This document shows, one piece after another, positions 47,419 to 56,894 of a DNA stretch of 56,904 nt (its first letter is position 1; every line of letters starts with the position of its first letter). The notes below the pieces were generated by a model. That model worked only from the letters and a program-made list of their open reading frames with translations. It had not been told where the DNA came from and did not search any database. This DNA comes from Candidatus Firestoneibacteriota bacterium (GTDB lineage Bacteria; Oederibacteriota; D2-FULL-39-29), in contig JAPLKO010000064.1 in NCBI GenBank assembly GCA_026388015.1, forward strand, positions 1 to 56,904, in the 5' to 3' direction. Position numbers and translations under genes: made by a program.

Positions 47419-49185
47419 ATGAGATACTTAATAATTGCCGCCCACCTTTTTTTTACTGCGATATATTCCTCAGCGGAAGAACCTTTTGTACTGGAAGACA
47501 TACTGGTAATAGGAACGAGGCTGAATATCGACAACCCTTTTTGCATATCTTTGGATATGGAAAAGACCGGAATCTTGGGAATTGAAGACGCACTTACAAG
47601 TAACTCCGATGTTGACCTCCAGCAAAGAGGCGCCTTTGGAATCCAGGCCGACTTTATTATAAGAGGTTCAACCTTCCAGCAAACAGCGGTCCTCCTGGAT
47701 GGAATTAAAATTAATGACCCGCAAACTGCTCATTTTAACTGCGATCTCCCCGCGCCGCTTGTGCTTTTGCAAAGCATAAACCTGCTCCCCGGCCAGAGTT
47801 CTGCAATCTATGGTTCCGCCGCTATGTGCGGGGCTATAGATATAAAGACAAAACCGGCGGAGAACGATTATTTCTTCCTTAAGAGCTATGCCTCAAGCTA
47901 CAACACCTTTTATTCCGGAGGTCTTTTAGCGCTGACTTTCCCTAAAAGTTATCTGCTGCTTTCTGCCGACGGGAGTTCCTCTGACGGGTACCGTTACGAT
48001 ATGGACTTTCGCCGTTATGCCGTCGCGCTTAAAACCGGTTGCGCGCAAAACGAGTACTCCTATGACTTTTATGCGGGGTACACCGAAAAAGATTTTGGCG
48101 CCTATGATTTTTATACACCGGGGAAAGAGAAACCCTCCCGGGAAAAGACAGGTTCGCTTTTCCTCTCTTTTGTAAATACGTTTTTTCTGCAAAAAGACAC
48201 TGTTAATATTTCAATTTCCTACAAAAGACATCTCGATGATTTTATGCTGACGCTTTTGGATCCGGCAGCCTATAGAAATCTCCATATATCAAACGACACG
48301 CGGCTAGCCTTCTCATATTCTTCCTTCCCTGAAAACGGCGCAAAAACTGTTTTTGGCTTTTCTTACGGCATCTCTTCGCTTGATAGCTCAAACCTTGGAA
48401 AAAGGCAGGAAGAATATCCGGGCCTGTCACTTGAAACATTTTTCCCTTTAACTGATAACTCTTCCTTCACCGCCGCGCTCTTGCTTGAGGCAAGGAAACA
48501 ACTGTGTGAAACAGCAGAAAGCCTTAGTTTTTCCTTCAAGCCGGATACAAACACGGACATCAAATTATCAGCCGGCAGGTCTTTTCGTTTCCCGTCTTTC
48601 ACTGAACTCTACTACACGGATCCTTTTAACACGGGAAATGAGCGTCTCTCTGCGGAAAAAGCATATGCCGTAGAGCTTGGTATTGTCTCAAACTTCAGCC
48701 CGGAGGTTAAAGGGATTATATCTTTTTTCTACAGATACCAAAACAATCTTATTGACTGGGTAGCGGAAGGCGGCCTCTGGAAAGCGCAAAATATCGGAAC
48801 CTCTGATTTTTACGGAACTTCCGCGGCTTTTGACTTTAAAGTGAACAATACTGACGGCGGCGGCATTTCTTATTCTTTCACCCGGGCAATAGCCGGAATA
48901 ACCTACGTATCCAAATATGCTTTAAATTATCCGGAACATAAACTAAATATAAATATTAACCTGATGCTCCCTTTTGCGGTCACTTTAAACCTTCCGGCTC
49001 TTTTTATTCTTAGAAACGCAGAAAATAGTTACGAAATTCTTTCCCTGAACGTTTCGAAAAACATAGGCAGCGCCAGGCTGACTTTTGGAGTGAACAATAT
49101 TTTTGACCGGCAATACCGGGATATAGCAGGCGTCACCCGTCCGGGAAGAACATTTTTCCTCGCCTGCGAGATGTATTTAAGATAA
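47419..49185 (+). CDS. TonB-dependent outer-membrane receptor
   Basis: About 588 residues from the ATG at 47419 (GTGAGG upstream). A signal peptide (about 1-19) is followed by a plug domain: VLEDILVIGTRLN, IRGSTFQQTAVLLDGIKIND and PGQSSAIYGSAAMCGAIDI. The beta-barrel then runs to the C-terminal aromatic end. It resembles BtuB-like receptors in size, but no cobalamin riboswitch or B12 gene is near, so the ligand is open. It is divergent from iorA. Confidence 0.92.
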   Translation: MRYLIIAAHLFFTAIYSSAEEPFVLEDILVIGTRLNIDNPFCISLDMEKTGILGIEDALTSNSDVDLQQRGAFGIQADFIIRGSTFQQTAVLLDGIKINDPQTAHFNCDLPAPLVLLQSINLLPGQSSAIYGSAAMCGAIDIKTKPAENDYFFLKSYASSYNTFYSGGLLALTFPKSYLLLSADGSSSDGYRYDMDFRRYAVALKTGCAQNEYSYDFYAGYTEKDFGAYDFYTPGKEKPSREKTGSLFLSFVNTFFLQKDTVNISISYKRHLDDFMLTLLDPAAYRNLHISNDTRLAFSYSSFPENGAKTVFGFSYGISSLDSSNLGKRQEEYPGLSLETFFPLTDNSSFTAALLLEARKQLCETAESLSFSFKPDTNTDIKLSAGRSFRFPSFTELYYTDPFNTGNERLSAEKAYAVELGIVSNFSPEVKGIISFFYRYQNNLIDWVAEGGLWKAQNIGTSDFYGTSAAFDFKVNNTDGGGISYSFTRAIAGITYVSKYALNYPEHKLNININLMLPFAVTLNLPALFILRNAENSYEILSLNVSKNIGSARLTFGVNNIFDRQYRDIAGVTRPGRTFFLACEMYLR

Positions 49186-49331
49186 CTCTGGCGAAGCGCC
49201 GGATCTGTCAACTTTCCGCCAAAGAAGCCGCTTTTTGCTTTTTCCGGCCCTCTAAACACCCAAACTGCATCTTTTTATGTTGTAGTCGTATTTTTTTTGG
49301 TATAATCTAAACTTACAGGAAAGGAGACTTA

Positions 49332-50093
49332 GTGTCCATCTACCGCGAACCGCTTTACTACGAAATAGCTTTTAGTTTCATTAAGCCTTCAAAACAGATT
49401 GACCTTTTTGAAGCGCTCATAAAAAAGTATTCAAAAATAAAAACCGTATCTTTTTTGGATATAGGCTGCGGCCCTTCTCCTCAGTTGTTAGAACTGGCAA
49501 AGCGGGGATACAGGTGTACGGGTTTGGACCTTTGTCCGAACATGCTTAAGTATCTTGCCGGAAAAGCAAAAGCAGCCGGGTGTAAAATTGAAACCAAAAA
49601 AGCGGACTTCACAAAATTCACTCTAAAAAAACAGTTTGATTTTGCAATGATGATGATGGGGACTATAGGCTACATTGACAGCGCCGCAAAACTCGCATCC
49701 CACCTGAAAGCAACGGCAAAAGCCTTGAGACCAGGGGGTCTGTATCTTATAGAAAATTTTAGAACCGTAAGAAGAAAGGAACGCTTTTTTTCCCCGCAGA
49801 CCTGGATGCTAAAGAAAAATAATATTATAGTCAGAGTGGGCTATAAGATTGAAGTCAGAGACAGTTTGAGAGGCCTGGAAACGGAAACCATTATCCTTGA
49901 CGTTGACGATCACGGGAAAAAACACCTTTTTAACCAGAAAGCCTGTATTAAAATATTTTCACCGCAGGAATTTTTTCAAGCTCTTAAAGCAACAGGAAGT
50001 TTCGAATTCTTAGGCTGGTTCGACAGAGAAACCTTGAAAAGCACAAAACTGCCGAAACTTGGGAATTACACCCTTTTGCGCAGAAAAGAATAG
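49332..50093 (+). CDS. Class I SAM-dependent methyltransferase
   Basis: 253 residues from a GTG start with AGGAAAGGAG upstream. SAM motif I is SFLDIGCGPSPQLLELAKRG (about 36-55), and GLDLCPNMLKYLA follows. FDFAMMMMGTIGYID is the motif region after it. Substrate unknown. An extended TGGTATAAT -10 lies at 49298-49306. The gene ends at a terminator shared with carB. Confidence 0.88.
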   Translation: MSIYREPLYYEIAFSFIKPSKQIDLFEALIKKYSKIKTVSFLDIGCGPSPQLLELAKRGYRCTGLDLCPNMLKYLAGKAKAAGCKIETKKADFTKFTLKKQFDFAMMMMGTIGYIDSAAKLASHLKATAKALRPGGLYLIENFRTVRRKERFFSPQTWMLKKNNIIVRVGYKIEVRDSLRGLETETIILDVDDHGKKHLFNQKACIKIFSPQEFFQALKATGSFEFLGWFDRETLKSTKLPKLGNYTLLRRKE

Positions 50094-50103
50094 CCAAAAA
50101 AGA

Positions 50104-50137
50104 AACGCTCCGTCATAGCGGAGCGTTCTATTTTTTT
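50104..50137. terminator. Bidirectional terminator between the methyltransferase and carB
   Basis: AACGCTCCG / CGGAGCGTT stem of nine pairs with a 6-nt loop. T's follow on the plus strand after three bases, and A's precede it for the minus strand. Confidence 0.88.
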
Positions 50138-50150
50138 CCTTTTCTACTGA

Positions 50151-53100
50151 CTACCTTATATCTTTATGATAATCCTGCAGGGATTTCACTGTTTTCCTTG
50201 CGCCCTGCATTGCGGCTATACCCTTAACCGCGGCCATTGCCGCCGACATAGTAGTCATATAGGGAATCTTATGCTTTATCGCCGCCTTTCTAATATAAGA
50301 GTCATCATGCTGGCTCTTCTTGCCTGCCGGAGTATTGATGACCAGCGTAATTTCTTTATTTGCAATACTATCCAGTATATTCGGCCTGCCCTCGTGAAGC
50401 TTGTTTATGAGTGTTGCTTTTATCCCTCCTTCTTTTAGGAGCTTAAAAGTGCCGCCTGTTGCCAGGACTTTAAAACCTACCCTTACAAGCTCCTGCGCGG
50501 TTTTTATAACGTACTTTTTGTCTTTGTCTGAAACAGTGATAAGAACTTTCCCATTGAGGGGCAGCATCTGATTCGCGCCCTCCTGGGACTTGAAGAACGC
50601 CGTACCGAAAGATTCCCCCATGCCGAGCACTTCACCAGTCGAACGCATCTCGGGACCGAGCACCGGGTCAACCTCGGGGAACATATTAAACGGAAAGACT
50701 GCTTCTTTTACTCCAAAATGCGGAATCTTCGAGTGTTTTAACTTCAGATCTTTTATCTTTTTTCCGAGCATAAGACGGGTTGCTATCTTAGCCATCGAGA
50801 TGTTACAAATTTTTGAAACCAGAGGAACCGTTCTTGAGGCTCTCGGATTGGCTTCGAGCACATAAACTTTATCATTTGCTATTGCAAACTGCACATTTAT
50901 AAGCCCCACGACTTTCAGCTCTTTCGCAATCATAGCCATATATTTATTTATCATCTCAAGATGTTTCTTAGAAATACTTACCGGCGGGATAACGCAGGCA
51001 GAGTCCCCGGAGTGAATACCGGCTTCTTCAATGTGCTCCATAACAGCAGGGACAAAGGAGTCTTTTCCGTCGGAGAGAGCGTCAGCTTCGCACTCAAGCG
51101 CATCCTGTAAATATTTGTCAATAAGTATAGGCCTTTCGGGTGTTACATCTATTGCTCTTTCTACATAGCTTTTCAGATCGGCTTCTTCATAGACTATCTC
51201 CATACCCCTTCCCCCGAGCACAAAAGAAGGTCTTACCATAAGGGGATAGCCTATTTTGGCTGCAACTTTCAAAGCATCTTTCATATTACTCGCCATACCG
51301 GATTCAGGCATAGGTATTTTCATCTTTTCCATTACCTTCCTAAACCTGTCCCTGTCTTCCGCCAGGTCTATGGCATCAAAGGAGGTTCCGAGTATCTTTA
51401 CTCCTGCTTTCTCCAGCTGTCCGGCAAGATTAAGCGGAGTCTGCCCGCCGAATTGAACGATAACTCCCAGCGGCTTTTCTTTTGCATAGATACTGAGAAC
51501 ATCTTCCACGGTTAGCGGCTCAAAATATAATTTGTTTGAAGTATCATAATCCGTAGAAACGGTTTCCGGATTACAGTTTATCATAATAGTTTCAAAACCT
51601 TCGGCCCTCAAAGTAAGCGCCGCATGTACACAGCAGTAGTCAAACTCTATGCCCTGACCTATTCTGTTTGGTCCGCCGCCCAGAACTATTATCTTTTCTG
51701 CATTCGTCGAAGAGGTCTTATCTTTGGCGTTGTAGGTCGAGAAGTAGTATGCCTGGTCCTCAACCCCTGATACCGGCACCGGCTCCCAGCCTTCAACTAT
51801 CTTTAACGCAAGACGCCGGGCCCGTATTTTATCTTCCGGTATTTCGAGAATTTTAGAAAGATACTTATCCGCAAACCCGTCCAGCTTGGCCTTCTTTAAG
51901 AGTGCATCAGGAAGCTTCTTTCCTTTGTATTTCAAAAGCTTTTCTTCAAGCTGCACCAGCTCCTGCATCTGCTCCAAAAACCAGATTTTTATCTTCGTCT
52001 TATTGTAAAGCTCCGTAAGCTTTGCGCCTTTCCGTATTGCCTCGTACATTATGAACTGTCTCTCGCTGGAAGGCTCGCTCAGCATATTCATAAGCTCCGC
52101 CAGCGTTTTCTTATTAAAATCCTTAGCAAAACCAAGTCCGTGCCTGCCGTTCTCAAGAGAACGTATGGCCTTCTGATAGGCTTCTTTGTAGTTTTTGCCG
52201 ATACTCATTACTTCTCCTACCGCCCGCATCTGGGTGCCGAGCTTATCCACCGAGCCTTTAAACTTTTCAAAAGCCCAGCGCGCAAATTTAATGACGACAT
52301 AGTCGCCGGAGGGAGTATATTTATCGAGTGTTCCGTCTCTCCAGTAAGGGATTTCATCAAGAGTAAGACCCGCCGCAAGTTTAGCCGAGACCAGGGCTAT
52401 CGGAAAGCCTGTTGCCTTGGAAGCCAGAGCCGAAGAACGGGAGGTTCTCGGATTAATCTCAATTACTACAATTCTGTCGGTTTTCGGATCATGCGCAAAC
52501 TGTACGTTTGTACCGCCGATAACTTCTATCGCTTCTACTATTTTATAGGAGTAGTCCTGCAGGCGTTTCTGCAGCTCCGGCTTAATTGTGAGCATCGGCG
52601 CCGCGCAGAAAGAATCCCCGGTGTGTACACCCATAGGATCTATATTTTCAATAAAACAGACCGTTATCATTTTATTTTTGGAATCCCTGACTACTTCCAG
52701 CTCAAGTTCTTCCCAGCCCAGCACGGACTCTTCCACAAGAATCTGACCGATAAGACTTGCCGCTATTCCCCTGCTTGCGATGGTTTTAAACTCTTCAAGA
52801 TTATATACCAGACCGCCGCCCGTGCCGCCCATCGTGTACGCCGGACGTATAACACAGGGAAACCCCATTTTTTCCGCAATTTTTTCCGCCTCGGGAACAG
52901 TGTAGGCAAGTTCACTTTTAGGCATATCTATTCCGAGCTTTTTCATAGTTTCTTTGAATGCCAGCCGGTCCTCTCCGCGTTCTATCGCATCAAGATTTAC
53001 GCCGATTACCTTTACCCCGTATTTTTTTAAAACCCCCGCTTTCGCAAGTTCTGAAGAAAGATTTAAGCCTGTCTGGCCGCCAAGATTTGGCAGGAGCGCG

Positions 53101-53351
53101 TCCGGTCTTTCCTTAGCTATGATTTCTGTAATAGTTTTTACATTGAGAGGTTCTATATACGTCGCATCCGCCATTTCGGGATCGGTCATTATTGTTGCGG
53201 GATTGGAGTTTACAAGGACAATTTTATAGCCTAAGGAACGGAGTGCTTTGCAAGCCTGGGTACCGGAGTAATCAAACTCACAAGCCTGACCTATTATGAT
53301 GGGACCTGAACCTATTATGAGGACTTTGTGTATATCATCTCTTCTCGGCAT
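50151..53351 (-). CDS. carB: Carbamoyl-phosphate synthase large subunit
   Basis: 1066 residues, the usual length. Two homologous ATP-grasp halves are seen: IIIGQACEFDYSGTQACKAL near the start and NRIGQGIEFDYCCVHA in the second half, each with an MGGTGGGLV- or LGGRGMEIV-type loop. The last 130 residues form the MGS-like allosteric domain. With CarA it makes carbamoyl phosphate for arginine and pyrimidines; carA is not in the window. The ribosome site is AAAGGAG. Confidence 0.97.
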   Translation of the reverse strand: MPRRDDIHKVLIIGSGPIIIGQACEFDYSGTQACKALRSLGYKIVLVNSNPATIMTDPEMADATYIEPLNVKTITEIIAKERPDALLPNLGGQTGLNLSSELAKAGVLKKYGVKVIGVNLDAIERGEDRLAFKETMKKLGIDMPKSELAYTVPEAEKIAEKMGFPCVIRPAYTMGGTGGGLVYNLEEFKTIASRGIAASLIGQILVEESVLGWEELELEVVRDSKNKMITVCFIENIDPMGVHTGDSFCAAPMLTIKPELQKRLQDYSYKIVEAIEVIGGTNVQFAHDPKTDRIVVIEINPRTSRSSALASKATGFPIALVSAKLAAGLTLDEIPYWRDGTLDKYTPSGDYVVIKFARWAFEKFKGSVDKLGTQMRAVGEVMSIGKNYKEAYQKAIRSLENGRHGLGFAKDFNKKTLAELMNMLSEPSSERQFIMYEAIRKGAKLTELYNKTKIKIWFLEQMQELVQLEEKLLKYKGKKLPDALLKKAKLDGFADKYLSKILEIPEDKIRARRLALKIVEGWEPVPVSGVEDQAYYFSTYNAKDKTSSTNAEKIIVLGGGPNRIGQGIEFDYCCVHAALTLRAEGFETIMINCNPETVSTDYDTSNKLYFEPLTVEDVLSIYAKEKPLGVIVQFGGQTPLNLAGQLEKAGVKILGTSFDAIDLAEDRDRFRKVMEKMKIPMPESGMASNMKDALKVAAKIGYPLMVRPSFVLGGRGMEIVYEEADLKSYVERAIDVTPERPILIDKYLQDALECEADALSDGKDSFVPAVMEHIEEAGIHSGDSACVIPPVSISKKHLEMINKYMAMIAKELKVVGLINVQFAIANDKVYVLEANPRASRTVPLVSKICNISMAKIATRLMLGKKIKDLKLKHSKIPHFGVKEAVFPFNMFPEVDPVLGPEMRSTGEVLGMGESFGTAFFKSQEGANQMLPLNGKVLITVSDKDKKYVIKTAQELVRVGFKVLATGGTFKLLKEGGIKATLINKLHEGRPNILDSIANKEITLVINTPAGKKSQHDDSYIRKAAIKHKIPYMTTMSAAMAAVKGIAAMQGARKTVKSLQDYHKDIR

Positions 53352-53405
53352 TTTACTCTCCTTTTTGTGAGATTATCATGTCTTTGTGATATCTGATTGG
53401 TTCTT

Positions 53406-53435
53406 AATATACCATTTTTTAGAGGAGAATGTCCA
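53406..53435 (-). promoter_or_regulatory. Promoter for carB
   Basis: Minus strand: TGGACA (53430-53435), 18-nt spacer, TATATT with extended TGG (53406-53411). The leader is about 48 nt. Confidence 0.6.
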
Positions 53436-53567
53436 CAAAACAGAGGTTTTTGCAGTATATTAGATATTTCTACTTGCTAATGATGTTTTTTTGAAGCATT
53501 CTAATCCTTTTGAAAACAGCCACATCAAGTAAGGCCGGAAGAAACATTTTGGACAATAGAGAGTCGA

Positions 53568-53614
53568 CCGAATCGAAACTCTTTATTTCTCGACTTTCGA
53601 CTTTCGATTCTCGG
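53568..53614. repeat. Heptad repeats and inverted repeat beside tRNA-Ser(ACT)
   Basis: CCGAATCGAAA (53568-53578) pairs with TTTCGATTCTCGG (53602-53614, one bulged T). Between them TCGACTT occurs twice in tandem. The element abuts the hairpin at 53614-53639. The stretch 53436-53567 shows no gene. Confidence 0.7.
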
Positions 53615-53639
53615 CCAAATTTGCCGCAGCAAATTTGGC
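53614..53639. repeat. 11-bp perfect inverted repeat overlapping the tRNA-Ser(ACT) 3' end
   Basis: GCCAAATTTGC and its exact complement with a 4-nt loop (CGCA). Positions 53636-53639, the tRNA discriminator G and CCA, are the end of one arm. No T-tract follows on the minus strand. Confidence 0.9.
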
Positions 53640-53720
53640 GGAGGGTACAGGATTCGAACCTGTAAATCCTTACGGACGGCAGTTTAGTAAACTGCTGCAT
53701 TACCGTTATGCTAACCCTCC
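53636..53720 (-). tRNA. Class II tRNA, probably Ser, anticodon reads ACT
   Basis: Acceptor GGAGGGT/ACCCTCC, D-stem GCAT/ATGC with a 7-nt loop, anticodon stem GCAGT/ACTGC around TTACTAA, a variable arm with TCC/GGA, T-arm ACAGG/CCTGT, discriminator G73 and CCA. A long variable arm with G73 points to serine. The loop equals that of tRNA-Ser(GCT) with A in place of G at position 34. ACT is almost unknown in bacteria; a variant, an edited inosine, a decayed gene or an assembly error are all possible. Confidence 0.7.
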
Positions 53721-53870
53721 CGGCAACTATTTCCGGCGAAGAGGGTCTTTAATAAAGATTGCCTCATCGATATCATGTACTTAAAAGCCCTCAAATGTTT
53801 TCAAACAATAGAGTAATAGAATATAGCCCAAAATCGCTCTACCGCAACCAATTCACTTTCCTCAGGTTTA

Positions 53871-53962
53871 TGGCGGAGAGCGCAGGATTCGAACCTGCGG
53901 TACCCTTGCGAGCACACTTGATTTCGAGTCAAGCGCCTTCGACCGGTCTCGGCCAGCTCTCC
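53871..53962 (-). tRNA. tRNA-Ser (CGA)
   Basis: Class II cloverleaf with acceptor GGAGAGC/GCTCTCC, anticodon stem CTTGA/TCAAG around CTCGAAA (anticodon CGA), a long variable arm, T-arm GCAGG/CCTGC, G73 and encoded CCA. Unlike the other two serine tRNAs here, no inverted repeat follows its 3' end. The 150 nt to the next tRNA hold no gene. Confidence 0.95.
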
Positions 53963-53979
53963 GTTTAACAAGTAAGATA

Positions 53980-53988
53980 ATTATAGCA
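53980..53988 (-). promoter_or_regulatory. Extended -10 (TGCTATAAT) for tRNA-Ser(CGA)
   Basis: The same TTTGCTATAATT string seen before proA. The start would lie near 53973, about ten bases before the tRNA. Confidence 0.6.
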
Positions 53989-54236
53989 AATTAGGTTTTG
54001 TTATTACAGGGGAAAGAGAAACTGCCTTCTTTTTAAACTCTTCAAATCTTCTCTCAAGTCTGATCTTATCCGGATATTCTTCCCGTTACTATGAGCAAAC
54101 AGGCCTTCGGTTAACCCTGCCGGCTCTTTGTGTAAAAACGGTTAATTATAGCAAAGGAGGAAAACGTAGAGATAGAAAAAGGTCTTATAAGGCAAGATTG
54201 CCCGGTCAACTCCCGTTTTTTTGTTTAATTACGGCT
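53989..54236. other. Intergenic stretch, possible decayed coding remnant
   Basis: No gene. On the minus strand, around 53985-54088, a frame reads REEYPDKIRLERRFEEFKKK and more before stopping; it looks like real helical protein but has stops just before it and no start. A second TGCTATAAT -10 lies at 54145-54153. Confidence 0.35.
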
Positions 54237-56894
54237 TTACTTTTTTGGCTCTTTAATCTGATTAAGAACTTTAGAAACTTCCAACAACATCTTTTTCATA
54301 TCATAAGGTTTGGGCAGAAAGCTATAACCATTTTTTAATGCTTCGGCTATTTCGGACTGCTCGTCAAAGTAACCGCTGCTTATTATCACTTTTACTTCCG
54401 GGTTTAAAACTTTTATTTTTTCGGCTAACACAAGACCGCTTATTCCTTGCATAACAGAATCACTGAAGAGCAGATCTATCCGGCACTTTTCCTCTTTAAA
54501 TATTTTCAGAGCTTCTTCACCGCTTGCAGCCCTAAACACCACATAATTATTATTCTGCAAAATGCTTGACACCAGACCGCCTATTGCTTCATCATCATCA
54601 ACAACAAGTATTCTTTCCCTTTCGCCGCCTAAAAATGCTTTCTCAGTTTCTATTGCAACCGGATCAGCAACTTGGTTTTCTTTCAAAGCCGGTAAAAACA
54701 CCTTGGCTTCCGTGCCTTTATCTTTCTTGCTATAAATATTTATCCAGCCATTCTGCTGTTTTGTAATACCGTAAACAACGGCCAATCCAAGTCCTGAGCC
54801 ATTCCCAAACGGTTTTGTGGTAAAGAAAGGCTCGAACAGATGCTTCATATTTTCTGAAGCAATTCCAATCCCCGTATCCTTAACGGTCAGGCAGCAGAAC
54901 TCTCCCGGGGCGGAATCTGGTATTTCACTAGATTCTTTCTGCGTGAGAGTTCGATTCTCGGTTTTTATTTTCAGCTTTCCGCCTTTCGGCATGGCATTTT
55001 TTGCATTACTAACCAGATTTATTATTATCTGGTCAATTTGACTCCGGTCGGCGTATACCGGCTTAAGGTCTGGGGCCGGACTAAATTCATACTCAACACC
55101 TGCGCCGACAATATTCTTGATAATATGGCTTAAATCTGCCAGCGCTGCATTAAGAGAGAAGCCCGTCCGTAAAATCGGCTGTTTACGGCTAAAGGCCAGC
55201 AATTGATTTATTAAGGCAGCCCCTCTTCCCGCAGCCTTTTTTATCTCTTCAATGGTTTTCGCTAGTTCAGGTTTTTCTCCCGCCATTTTCATAGAAATAT
55301 CAGAGTACCCGATTATGACACTGAGCATATTATTAAAATCATGGGCAATACCTGCCGTCAGTGTTCCCACAGCTTCCATCTTTCTCGCCTGAAAATAATT
55401 TTCTTCAAGTTTTTTTCTTTCGGTTATATCAATAATTGAAAGAAGAATCCGGTCAGAAGAAGAGATCCGCCGAGCGCTGAACTGCAGTGTTTTTTCTCCG
55501 CCTTTTTGAAAATTACACTTAAGTTCACAATCCGTAAAGCCCTCCCCGCCCGCACCTAATTCGTTCAGGCGTTTTTTGAGCAGAGGGATACCCCATTTTC
55601 CGTTGTCTATGATATAAAAATTCCGGCCTACTGTTTCATGCGAGCTGCCTTGATATTCCAAAGAATACTGTTCGTTTATCAGGAGTATTTTCATCTGCCT
55701 ATCCAGTACCAGGAGCGGAATACCAATGCTCTCCACAAGGCTGTCTGCGTAAACATTGGCTCGAAAAGCCTTTTGCTGCAACCTCTTTTCCTCGGTAATA
55801 TCGCAAAATATAATAATTATTCCGTCTATCTTGTTGTCCAGCGTGCGATACGGCTTTACTTCTACCTTGTACCACATTCCGTCTGAATTGACTACTTCCA
55901 GATGAGAGATCAGCAGTCTTTCAAGGGAGTCAGATAACAGCTTTTCCAGGTTTCCAAACTCAATTTTTAGTTTGGTTCTCGTCAGTATCCTGCCCAGATC
56001 AGTCGGAAACAAACCAACAGCAACCTCGCATTGCGAAGTTATTCTCCGGATTTTATAGTCAGCGCCTACTATTACGACCGGCATATTTATGCTTTTAAGC
56101 AGATTTTCCAGGTCGTTACTATAAAGAGAAGCGTCCGAGCTGCGGTGCTGTAATTCTTCGTTTGAAGTTATTAATTCTTCGTTTGAAGACTGCAGCTCTT
56201 CTTTTGAGGTTTCAAGTTCCTCGTTAGTGCTCTGGAGTTCTTCATTGCTGGAAAGTATTTCTTCGCCTGCAACCTTCATCCGTTCTTTGACTTCATCATG
56301 TTCTTCAATAACCGTTTTTAGGTATTCTTTAGTTTCCGTCAGCTCTTTTTCCACTATGCGCAAACGGCTGTTTGCTTTGAGTAAAGTGTTACTTTTTTTC
56401 ATTGGAAAAAGTTCGTCTTTCGTTTCTTCTATCTCATCGAAAATTACCATATATTCCATTTCTTTTACGCCTTCTGTTTGTACCGGAAGCACGGTCAGAT
56501 AAACTCTGATGAACCCGTCTTCAAACTTTACCCTTTCAGCCCAAGCTCTTACCACCTTCTTTGTTTTTCCCGCTTTTTTTAGAGCAGAACGAAGGGACAG
56601 AAAGAGACCTTCACGGGCTATCTTAAAAATACTAAGACTCGGAGCCCCTTCCGAGGACTCAAGATATCTGCCGGTCGAACCTCTAAAGAAAAGAACTTCC
56701 AGTGAACTGTTTAAGAGCACACCGGAGAAGAAATAGCCCCTGGAGACAATGCGATTTACTTTAGCCTCCAGGCTTTCTGTTTTTGTATTAAGCCCTGTGT
56801 CCTCTCTCTTGCTCCACAGCGCGCTACCGGATTGCGCTTGGCTGTCTGACACAATGTTTTCAGCATTGAATTGAACATTTAGACCGGTGTTCAT
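54237..56894 (-). CDS. Hybrid sensor histidine kinase, possibly the C-terminal part of a CheB-CheR-kinase
   Basis: 885 residues from the ATG at 56894, but no stop lies between it and the window edge, so the frame may continue. Residues 52-155 (LEVLFFRGSTGRYLE, FKIAREGLFLSLRSALKKA) resemble the segment after CheR in CheB-CheR fusion proteins. A coiled coil of repeated SSNEELQSTNEELETSKEEL (about 170-255) follows, then two PAS domains (about 265-370 and 385-495), HisKA with His518 (GIAHDFNNML), HATPase (NLVSNAKNAM, DTGIG) and a receiver with Asp812. There are no membrane segments, so it is cytoplasmic. The last 40 codons match a CheY-like fold. Confidence 0.88.
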   Translation of the reverse strand: MNTGLNVQFNAENIVSDSQAQSGSALWSKREDTGLNTKTESLEAKVNRIVSRGYFFSGVLLNSSLEVLFFRGSTGRYLESSEGAPSLSIFKIAREGLFLSLRSALKKAGKTKKVVRAWAERVKFEDGFIRVYLTVLPVQTEGVKEMEYMVIFDEIEETKDELFPMKKSNTLLKANSRLRIVEKELTETKEYLKTVIEEHDEVKERMKVAGEEILSSNEELQSTNEELETSKEELQSSNEELITSNEELQHRSSDASLYSNDLENLLKSINMPVVIVGADYKIRRITSQCEVAVGLFPTDLGRILTRTKLKIEFGNLEKLLSDSLERLLISHLEVVNSDGMWYKVEVKPYRTLDNKIDGIIIIFCDITEEKRLQQKAFRANVYADSLVESIGIPLLVLDRQMKILLINEQYSLEYQGSSHETVGRNFYIIDNGKWGIPLLKKRLNELGAGGEGFTDCELKCNFQKGGEKTLQFSARRISSSDRILLSIIDITERKKLEENYFQARKMEAVGTLTAGIAHDFNNMLSVIIGYSDISMKMAGEKPELAKTIEEIKKAAGRGAALINQLLAFSRKQPILRTGFSLNAALADLSHIIKNIVGAGVEYEFSPAPDLKPVYADRSQIDQIIINLVSNAKNAMPKGGKLKIKTENRTLTQKESSEIPDSAPGEFCCLTVKDTGIGIASENMKHLFEPFFTTKPFGNGSGLGLAVVYGITKQQNGWINIYSKKDKGTEAKVFLPALKENQVADPVAIETEKAFLGGERERILVVDDDEAIGGLVSSILQNNNYVVFRAASGEEALKIFKEEKCRIDLLFSDSVMQGISGLVLAEKIKVLNPEVKVIISSGYFDEQSEIAEALKNGYSFLPKPYDMKKMLLEVSKVLNQIKEPKK

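Noticed and set aside
52140-53030. A 296-codon plus-strand frame opposite carB
   Set aside because: It lies wholly antisense to a clear carB and its translation has no domain character.
53470-53700. A 76-codon minus-strand frame over tRNA-Ser(ACT)
   Set aside because: Translation of tRNA and repeats, with no ribosome site.
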